Shown here in pieces: positions 56,386 through 64,000 of a stretch of 64,000 nt of DNA (its first letter is position 1; each line of letters opens with the position of its first letter). The notes beneath the pieces were generated by a model. That model ran no database searches and had not been told where the DNA came from. It was given only the letters and a program-made list of their open reading frames with translations. The stretch covers positions 682,001 through 746,000 of the forward strand of contig JAKJHU010000155.1 in the NCBI GenBank assembly GCA_022316685.1. The letters are read 5' to 3'. Source of the stretch: Progne subis subis (Eukaryota; Chordata; Aves; Passeriformes; Hirundinidae). A program made the position numbers and the translations under genes.

Positions 56386-56612
56386 GAATCAGAGGATCAT
56401 AAAAAACCTTGGGTTGACAAGAACCGCTGGGGGGTCGTTCTGTGCAGTCTCCTGCTCGAAGCTGCACAAGTAGATCAAGTTGCTCAAGATCGGGGCCAGC
56501 TGAACTGCTGAAAATGTCCAAGAGATCCCACAGAAACCTTGGACATCTCTTCCAGGGCCTAACTACCTTTATTGGGAAATTAAAAAATCTTTCTTCCATG
56601 TCCGCATTCATG
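56386..56612 (-). mobile_element. Old CR1 LINE 3'-end fragment
   Basis: The order of elements matches an inverted avian CR1 3' end: GAATCAGAGGATCAT, then CCTTGGGTTGACAAG, then GTAGATCAAGTTGCTCAAGA, CAGCTGAACTGCTGAAAATG, CTCTTCCAGGGCCTAACTAC and AAATCTTTCTTCC. It is more diverged than the copy at 2391 and has no coding capacity. Confidence 0.78.
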
Positions 56613-57115
56613 GTCTGCCCCCGTTTCTCAGCTTGCCCGTGCCCTCTGTCAGTGCTTCGCATCGAGTCCTCCACATGCAGGCCTTCCAGAGATGTTCTGA
56701 TGTGATGTCTCCAGGGATTTTGCTGGGGCTCTGGTGCCCTTTCTCTGCAGCAAGTGCAGTTTCACGGCACCGCTCATGCCCCACCCTTTTACAAAAGCGA
56801 GCTACTTACTGTACCACAAGAAAAAGTATGTTTTAGAAAGTCCTGGGAACAGAGTATCGAGAGCACTATCAGGTGCGAGGAAGCATGATTTTACTAAACC
56901 ACTCCAAGCTCTTTATTAGCAAGTTTTGTGGTGGAAATTCAGCTATCAAAACGTCTTTCTGAGGAAGACCACTCCTCTGCGGTGGCCAGGGAGCCAAGCT
57001 CCTCTTCAGGGCCCTCGTCCTTCAGCCAGAGCAGAAGCTTCCCATGCTTTTGGAGACACTCAAGGCCGTGCCTGGCTAAAGGAAAGCCTCCCATGTGGCT
57101 TTTCACTCCCGGAGT

Positions 57116-57515
57116 GACCGGGGGAAAGTGACGCCATCCCTGAGTTCGGGTTGTTCGCGTCCTGCCAGCGCAACACGGCGCGTTCGTGGGGACAGGCCAC
57201 CAGCGCTACGGCCTCACTCCCCGCGCCCGGCTGGGCGCTGCAGGGGCCGGTCCCGCGCCCAGCTGCCAACTGCGGCGCCAGCCCGGGGTTCAGGTGCCTC
57301 ACTCTCACACAGGTGTCACTGCTCGAGCCAGACGGGCTCGCACCCAGCAGGCCACACCCGCTCCCCGCGGGCGGGATTCCCCGCTCCCCCCGAGCACGCC
57401 CCGGGCCCGGCCCGCGGCCGCCGGCGGCGCCGTTCGGCGGGAGGGCAGCGCCGCCGCGCGGGGCCCCCGCGCCACTGCAGCCCCGGGAACCGGCCGGGAC
57501 TGCGACAAAAACTGA
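57116..57515. promoter_or_regulatory. CpG island 1
   Basis: About 400 bp of strongly GC-rich DNA with many unmethylated-type CpGs, ending abruptly in an AT-rich TATTTATTAATTTTAATT stretch. It likely marks a promoter. Open frames in several phases on both strands reflect low stop density; none resembles a protein family. Neither direction nor gene can be set. Confidence 0.7.
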
Positions 57516-59480
57516 TTCTACGCGTTCCCTTTCATATTTATTAATTTTAATTTTTTTTCCCAGCCGAAATACTGTAAACGGATTTTTCACAAACTCCTTC
57601 ATCAATTAAAGTAGGACTTTAAAAGATATAATAATAATACCAATAATGATAATAATGATAGTAGTAATATTTATGTACCATTTGTCATTAATTGACTAAT
57701 ACTTTTGAGTGACGTAATTTTTCAGTAACCAATGTATGTCCCGTGTTCCACTGCTATCTCTCAGCTTTTGTGGATGCACAGCACATCAGACCTTGGGGGC
57801 TGTGCATGAGGTGTACCCCATGTCTCTGCCTTCGTGGGTGCCACTGAACTATAATAGGTTTACTTTTTTTGTTTTTAACTCTCTTCTGGAAAGCTCCCTC
57901 AATTCTATCATTGTTCTGCTCCTGCGAGAACAATGCAAGACCGTAAATGTTGTAAATAAGGGTAAGCATCGGAGACACTTAGGTAAGGACATTAGGGAGG
58001 CAAAAGCATCAGTTACAAGTCAAAGAGAACGGAATATATAGTGACTGGTTCACTAGTGTATCTTTAAAAGTGATCTGTTTTTCTACCCTTGGCTGGGGAA
58101 ATAATTCAGTAAAGAATACAGAAACCTAAAAGTCATTTTCAGATAAATCATATTGAAGTGATTCTGTTCCTTGGGGGAGGCAGGAGGAGGCCCCAGATCC
58201 CTGATTTTTTCATATGGATCTCTAGATTATCACTGAAAATTTCACTGCACAGCCACCAATTGTGTAAAAGCTCCATTTGATGCTCAGCATCTGACACCTG
58301 ATGACATGATGTACAGAGCGAATATTTAATCCAGAATTCTTCCTGTGCTGTTTTACAGCAGGATGTCATAAAAACTGAGAGCCTTGGAGTGATTTCCTGC
58401 ATCACTGGAGTCAAAAGCAAACTCCCACTCATTTCACTGAGACCATGATACCCTACTGATTGCAATAGTTGAAATTCTCGGTGTGGTTTGGTTTACCTGA
58501 GGGGTTGCCTGTTGTAACTGTGATAATCACAGCTATGATCCGTCAGCACAGGGAACTGTGTCACTGGAGCACGGCTCAGGAAGGCTGAGGATAGTTATTC
58601 AAGCAGTAGGAAGGCAGCTGTGGAACACAAACCCCATAAATTGTACAATTTGAGAGCAAAATGCAAATTCTTTCTCTTAAAAATTTGCTTTCAGAATTTG
58701 GCTTCCTATATAAACGTTCTGCTTGTAAGTAAGAAAGATACAACTTATCTTTAACTGCATTCGCAGTGTAGTAGCCTGTAGGACTGAGCTCTTGTTACGT
58801 GAATGCAGAAAGAGCAGCTAAACCATTGCAGGCGACTGCGGCCGACTTAATTCCTAACTCCTGCTCCAGGGCATGACATTGGTATGATGTAATGAGACTC
58901 GGGTGAAACCGTAGCGAGAAGCACCAACATCAGCACTGCCTTCTTGGGAAATAGGATTCATTCCGAGAACTGCAACGACAATCAAGTTCAGTGTCTCAGG
59001 GAAAATGGTAACAGACGGAACTTAAAGGTACATCAGTACCTTTTGGAAAGCGTCTGCGTCGGAAACAATCTATGTCCTAGCTTGGCTTGTATCAAGGTAA
59101 ATCTTTATTGTCTTCTGACCTAATTTACTAAGCACACGCAGTTTCTGCAAATCTCTGCAAGAACCGTGGGTAACCTTCACCACTAACAGGACACCAGTGC
59201 TAAGGAGCTCTTTCACAAGCTATTATGAAGATTGCAATGAACATGTGAGGAGGAAGCAAGTTTGTTTAAAAGGAATTGTATCTTTCAAAAGCATTTCGAG
59301 GCTCAGTCCTCAGCCACACATTCTTCTGCTCTAACAGCTTCCAGAAATTCTGCTCAAACCCCGGTTTCACACTGTGCTCCTCTCTACCCATGTGTAGCCC
59401 AAAGAATTTATAATCCATTTAGGGAGATTAAAAAATAAGGGGGAGAAAAAAAATCTCAGCAAGCATGTTCCAGAAGTCTC
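57516..59480. other. AT-rich spacer between the CpG islands
   Basis: Starts with an (ATAATAAT) type stretch at about 57630-57665. No repeats of known family and no coding exons were seen. Confidence 0.65.
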
Positions 59481-59484
59481 GCAC

Positions 59485-60620
59485 AGCAGGCGCGTTTGTG
59501 CCCCCGCAGCCCGCGTCGGGGCTGTGTACAAACACCGCACCGCCTGCGAAGGGCTGTTTCCCAGGACTTTGTTTCGGCGTGCCCGTGGACAGCCCCGCTC
59601 CCGCCCCGCCGGCCCGGCTGGACGCAGCGGCGGCGGCCGGAAGCGCAGCGCGGCGGCGGCGGCGGGTGCCCGGCGGGGCGGCGGCGCTGGAGCCGAGGGA
59701 GGCCGGGACCGACGTGGCCGGCCGGGGGAGGCGGAGCCGAGGGGCCGCCGGGCGGGGCAGGCCCGCGCCGAGCCGCGGCTGGATGGCAGCGGCGGCCCCG
59801 GGCGCGGCGGCGGTGGCGCACGGTAACTGCGGCCGGCGGCCCGGGGCGCAGCCGGGGGCGGGGGTCGCCGGGCCGCGGTGCGAGGGGGGCGGCGGGGCCG
59901 GGCGCGGCAGCGCAGCTCGGCCACGGGCGGCGGGACGGGGTGAGCGGGGGCGGGCAGCGCCACGCGCAGCGGAGCCGAGTCCGGCTCTGGGGGCGTCCGG
60001 CCCGGCCGAGGGAGGGACAACTTTTGGAAAGACGCGGCGGGGAGCGCCTGGCGGGGACGCCGCTGCCGGCAGCCGTGCCCCGGCCCGGCGGGACCCTGGG
60101 CTGCGCGCCGCCCGCTCCGGGGCCGCGGCTGCCCCTGGGCTCCCGAGGCCGCGTCCCCCCTCGCAGCTCGCCGGGGGAGCGGTGCCGGGCGGCAGGCGCT
60201 GTGGGCGTGCCCGGGGCTGCGAGCGCAGTCCCCGCGGGACGCGGCCGAGAAAGTTTTGGAAGTCCCTCCTCCGGCAGACGATGCCGCGAGAAGGTCTCGG
60301 CGCAGGGGCTGCCCCGCGGGACGCGCGGAGCGGGGCGGCCGGGTCTGCGCGGCCACCGCGGCGCGGGCACCCCAGGCGGCGACCCGTGTGGCGGCTCCGG
60401 AAAGGTGCCTGAGCGCCGTCATTACTAATTCGCCCCGCGGCAAATATGCCTCGCTCTGCACCGCTCAGCGTTCCCCTAATGGAAAAGCCGCGCTGTCTGT
60501 CCCGTCCGCCGCGGTGCGAGGGGCAATGACACGAACGGGCCCGCCGCGTTAATCGCCTGCGGCCAGAGCGAGTCCGGAGACCGGCCCGGGCTGGGCGAGG
60601 ACAGCGGGAGCGGGGCGGTC
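59485..60620. promoter_or_regulatory. CpG island 2 (major promoter candidate)
   Basis: About 1.1 kb of extremely GC- and CpG-rich DNA with SP1-type GGGCGGGGC (near 59753) and several CGG blocks. This is the typical look of a vertebrate housekeeping-type promoter with a first exon. Long overlapping frames on both strands (about 300-410 codons) are composed of Ala, Arg, Gly and Pro and are artefacts. It lies 31 kb upstream of the SPI1 ATG and may serve a gene divergent from SPI1. Confidence 0.85.
59783..59822 (+). CDS. Possible first coding exon of a right-hand gene
   Basis: In CpG island 2 an ATG opens 13 codons (MAAAAPGAAAVAH) plus one base before GTAACT, a usable donor. The frame joins without a stop to the possible exon at 63967. 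The ATG has T at -3 and G at +4, a middling context. Composition alone could produce it. If the mammalian gene order holds, the gene would be SLC39A13, a membrane zinc transporter, but I see no diagnostic sequence. Confidence 0.3.
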
Positions 60621-63100
60621 TGCCCGGCCTGTGCTGTGGGCTGGGAGGACAGAAATCCATCCTAGCCCAGAGGGAATGAACGCCATTGCCTGGTCCTCAA
60701 ACTTCCCTCTCATCCTACGGATGAAAGGATGCAGGATGGGGAAGGATTCGCAGTCTCCCAAACTCCGCTAGTGATTCAAATGCCTTCCTTGCCAGCTCGT
60801 AGGTTTTCCCCGGGTCTGTAATCTCTTCTGATCTGCGACCCAATTGTTTGTAGCCCTGTGCATCCACAGCTTTTAGCTGCCGCACGCTGTCGTTTGCAGA
60901 AATGTGAGTCTGTGCAGAGTGGGTTTTTATGAGAGAGATGGGGCAAAAGGGAAGGGTCCCACCAAAGCAGTGCATTCCTTAGAGATGGACAGTGATTCAG
61001 AGAGAAGGGCGTGCTCAGGGAGTTCTGGAGACCTTTTGTGCTTTTGCCGAGGTCAGGGTTTCCAGGAGGAATTCAAAACTCTCCACAGGGCTAATGGAGG
61101 GAGGTGGCTCATGTAGAGTTTTTTTGGCTGAAAATTATGCTTCCTCCCTGGAAAATAACTTTTTTCCATTCCATGCAGTACTCTTTTCTCAACCATAAGG
61201 CCAGGCAGCTGGCTTCCAGGGAAAACACTTGTTAAAAAAAAGCCTTCTGTTTTATTTTTTCCCCTTTCAACGACATCTAAGATGTTATTATGAGCAATTG
61301 CAATGAGCAATTTCACCGAGAGAAGAAGTTCTGTGGTCTGAGAAGGCAGAATGTCTAGGAAGAGAGTAATTGATAGAAGCATGTTCATCATGTACATATT
61401 TAATTTTCTCTTTTCCAGTAGGTTTTTGCCTTGGCATTTGAATTTTGTCCATGTTTTCTCAGTCCCTGCCTGCTATAGGGGTGCTCAGTGAGCACTGTGA
61501 GGTAGGGGAGGCACTAGAAGCCTCATGGATCTCCTGGCTTGGAGTGCAGCTTCTTCTGCCCCCGCTCAGGAGCGTGTAACTGGCAAATTCTCATTTAGTT
61601 GTCCTTTCTGGGCTGGGAAAACCTAATGGTTATTCCAGTCCTGAGGCCATTGCAGGAGGAGCTGAGCAGACCTGAGTCCTGAACGCTCAGACATGTGGTG
61701 CTCTGAAGAGTGCTGCCAGACCATGACTGTGAATCAAGCACAGCTGGGAGCTGTGATCCCAGAGGGAGAATTGTCAAAACTGATTTAAGTAAATGAACCG
61801 CTGACTATTTTGCTCCCAGAGTTGCATGCTCTTAAGTTTGTGATAAACCTTTCTTGGGAAAACACATCTCTAAACCTGGTTATTCCTCTGCCTCATGACC
61901 ACAGATGTCTCTGAGAACCTGCAGTGCTTTCTGTAGAAATTTTTCAGGACATTTTCTGACTAGGTTCCTAAAACAGATGCTGTTGTCTAAAATTTAGGGT
62001 AGGTAGAGTCTTCCTCCACCCTTTGCAACTGTTTTGATGGGGTATTATTTTCCTCTTGAGCAGTTTTTTCCTATATGACTATGGCTTCACTGCTTATTTT
62101 CTTCCTCTTAAATATTTGTTGTAGGAACAACCAGTTTGAATGTTTGAGTTTAGAGACTTTGCTAATGTACTAATGAGATGGAGTAACAAAGGGGCTGTAG
62201 AGATAAAAAGTACTTTTTTTGGGTTTTTTTGAGCAAGTGGTTATGATGTGTTAGGAATAAGGAAATGCTGGGAATATGCTCTAAACAATTAGCTGGACAC
62301 AAAGAGCAGTTCAGGTGTGTCCTGGACAATACACCAAGTTTCTCAGAGATGTTTTATAAACATGAGTAATTTATTGCATGAGATATGAGGATGTTCCTGA
62401 GGCATGATGTGGTGATGGTCTGGCTGCACAGGAGTAAAGAAATGTGCTGCTTTCTCCTCATGTGAGTAACAGCAGAATAAAGACCTGTGGGCCACAGAAA
62501 ATTGGCCAACACTAATGTGAGTTAGGGGAATCAGTTTTCTACACCTCTGTACCATTGTTTTCTACCATCATCCCCTTTTTGAGGAACCTGATCCATTTGT
62601 GGCTGGAAGAGGGAAATTAAGCCAAGTGCGCAAACCTTTTTCAGTCCTGGACATGCCCTTTGTCCTGTGTGCTACTGCATCTCAGTCTCTAAGTCCCTTT
62701 CAGGTGTCCCTTGGGGCTTTTGTGGGTTGTGAGTGTGGAGAATGAAATGCAAGTAATTGACCTGTTGAATCAATTGCAGTGTTTACTTTTCCAGATTGAT
62801 TCTCAAGAGCTGTGAAAATGTTACAGACGAGATTTGTGCTGTTTCCCATCATTGCTGAGCTGTGTGTGTTTGTTGCTTCTTCATAGGCGTGTATAGTTTT
62901 AAAAAATCTGATTTATTTTTGTTGTGGTACTCACAAAGTTCTCAGTCAGTTTATAGGTCCGATCCTGTCATAAAGGATGAGGACATCCATCAGGCCCACT
63001 CCAGGGTTGGAAGGGGTGTAGGCCTGAAGGACTTCAAAGAAGGGATCTAATCTTTGCAGTGAAATGATATGTGCATCAGATGTTTCTTTTTCTCAAAATT

Positions 63101-63165
63101 AAAACCAAACAACACACAAAAAACCCCCAAAACCAGCCAAACCAAAGAAACCCCAACAAAATATA
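63101..63165 (+). repeat. A/C-rich low-complexity stretch
   Basis: Irregular CCAAAC- and ACCCC-type units. Simple sequence common in bird genomes. Confidence 0.7.
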
Positions 63166-63259
63166 GTGCTGGAGAGTCTGCATCCTAGATAAACTGTTTC
63201 AGTATATCCCCACTTTAGCACTATGTATATTTGTTTCTTCATATTCAGGCTAAATCTTG

Positions 63260-63309
63260 TTTGAACTAATATAGAAGAAGAGTATTTGAACTAATATAGA
63301 AGACGAGTT
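63260..63309 (+). repeat. Tandem duplication of a 25-bp unit
   Basis: Positions 63260-63284 and 63285-63309 are adjacent copies starting TTTGAACTAATATAGAAGA, identical at 23 of 25 positions. A young local duplication. Confidence 0.9.
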
Positions 63310-63430
63310 GAGCACTTTCCCCCTTTCTTGTGATTGTATGCAGGCTGTTCTGTTCCTTTGGTGTTATCTTTTTAAGACTAAACACGCCCAGGTCCTTTGG
63401 TCATTTTTCCAGGTCATGCTCTCTACACTC

Positions 63431-63432
<2 letters not shown>

Positions 63433-63463
<31 letters not shown>

Positions 63464-63476
63464 CTTTCTTTCTTTC
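63433..63476 (+). repeat. Poly(T) run followed by (CTTT)n
   Basis: T31 at 63433-63463, then CTTTCTTTCTTTC. It ends just before CCACTGCAGTG. Likely microsatellite or degraded poly(A) tail on the minus strand. Confidence 0.9.
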
Positions 63477-63966
63477 CACTGCAGTGTCTCAGATTTTTGC
63501 ATGTTTTATGAGGAAAAATATGTGGGCTGGATGTAGTCTGTTGGCTAAAGTCTCACTTGTGTGAGACCTGCAGTGGCACTACTACTGTGTCCCAGGATGA
63601 CATTTACCCTTTTTGTAGCAGCATAGGCCTGCTGGTTTGGAATTAATTTCTCAATCAGTGTGTGCTTTTTTCTCTGTGGCATGTTGGAATTACTGTTCTG
63701 TCATTTCCATTTAATTCCACACCTGCCTCCCCTGCGCTTAGCGTACTGTTTTGTACTGGTCTTTACTGAAATTAGTTTGGTAGTAGGTTATGGGTAGGTG
63801 TGGGGCTCCTGCAGCCAGATGAAAACACTGCAGTAAGACACCCCAAAATCCCAAGCTTGAACTTGCTGTGTTGAGGGATTTTTTGTTGTTGTTGTAAGAA
63901 AAAAATTACAGCATTAGTGGTCCTTGCTTAACTAACCAAGCCAGTGTTTTCACTGATTCCTTCTAG

Positions 63967-64000
63967 CATCCCTGCTCCTGATGTCCGTGGTCATTGAGCC
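63967..64000 (+). CDS. Possible exon 2 start, cut by window edge
   Basis: A pyrimidine-rich segment ending TTCTAG (63961-63966) is followed by an open frame to the window end. Joined to G from the candidate first exon it reads ASLLLMSVVIEP, a hydrophobic stretch compatible with a signal or membrane segment. Only 34 nt are visible. Alternatively its internal ATG (63981) could be the start codon. Gene identity is unknown; SLC39A13 is the syntenic guess. Confidence 0.25.

Larger units (their letters stand above)
28421..57100. other. Long non-coding interval upstream of SPI1
   Basis: About 28.7 kb without a recognisable exon, tRNA or transposon coding region. It is AT-rich with homopolymer tracts, two perfect hairpins, one CR1 remnant and a few motif clusters listed separately. 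Open frames here are short, biased in composition, and unrelated to proteins I know. In mammals the space upstream of SPI1 holds its distal enhancer. Confidence 0.7.
60621..63966. other. Possible first intron of the right-hand gene
   Basis: Non-coding sequence of mixed composition. It contains a 25-bp tandem duplication (63260-63309), an A/C-rich stretch (63101-63165) and a T31 run (63433-63463). No exon of a known family was recognised. Confidence 0.5.

Noticed and set aside
57060..57609. Open frames of 109-181 codons on both strands
   Set aside because: Same CpG-island effect; no family resemblance or splice support.
59367..60661. Several open frames of 300-410 codons on both strands
   Set aside because: They overlap each other in CpG island 2 and consist mainly of Ala, Arg, Gly and Pro. 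Extreme GC content removes stop codons; no domain is present.
62985..63050. GGGTTGGAAGGGG segment resembling CR1
   Set aside because: Only a short G-rich match; the CR1 3' terminal repeats and neighbouring blocks are missing.

Overview
This is a vertebrate nuclear genomic window, most likely from a bird. Two things point to birds: degraded CR1 LINE tails of the avian type (2391-2625, 4245-4322, 56386-56612), and a PU.1 protein whose diverged N-terminal half looks avian rather than mammalian. The species cannot be fixed from sequence alone. Nothing prokaryotic or viral was recognised, and most open frames here are chance frames in AT-rich or CpG-rich DNA.

The one gene fully supported is SPI1, encoding the ETS-family transcription factor PU.1. 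It lies on the minus strand with five coding exons between 28017 (ATG) and 8969 (TGA). All splice sites are GT/AG, the phases are compatible, and the joined product is 263 residues. Its 3' UTR runs to about 8.45 kb and carries an 8-mer match to the miR-155 seed and two AATAAA signals. A probable promoter lies at 28.26-28.42 kb, with ETS, GATA-like, octamer-like and further ETS motifs. Two very short upstream ORFs and a weak first/strong second ATG pair suggest translational control.

Layout: 1-8440, intergenic DNA downstream of SPI1 with two CR1 remnants. 8440-28.3 kb, SPI1 (introns of 683, 3805, 7280 and 6489 bp). 28.3-57.1 kb, a long AT-rich non-coding interval with no recognisable exons; it has short clusters of haematopoietic-type motifs at 36.2-36.4 kb and 46.5-46.7 kb, the latter about 18.6 kb upstream of the SPI1 ATG and a candidate distal enhancer. 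57.1-57.5 kb, a first CpG island. 59.5-60.6 kb, a second, larger CpG island with a possible plus-strand first coding exon (59783-59822), whose reading frame continues into a possible exon at the window's right edge (63967-64000). In mammals the gene diverging from SPI1 is SLC39A13, so that is the leading but unproven guess for this right-hand gene.

Non-genic curiosities include three AT-rich or mixed perfect hairpins with very short loops (27361-27393, 41847-41882, 34144-34175), an 11-bp hairpin at 22713-22738, a 25-bp tandem duplication at 63260-63309, and an 80-bp-spaced imperfect repeat near 55.2 kb. No convincing new molecular system was found. The more interesting content is regulatory: the miR-155 site, the uORF and dual-ATG arrangement, the candidate distal enhancers, and the unidentified CpG-island gene.
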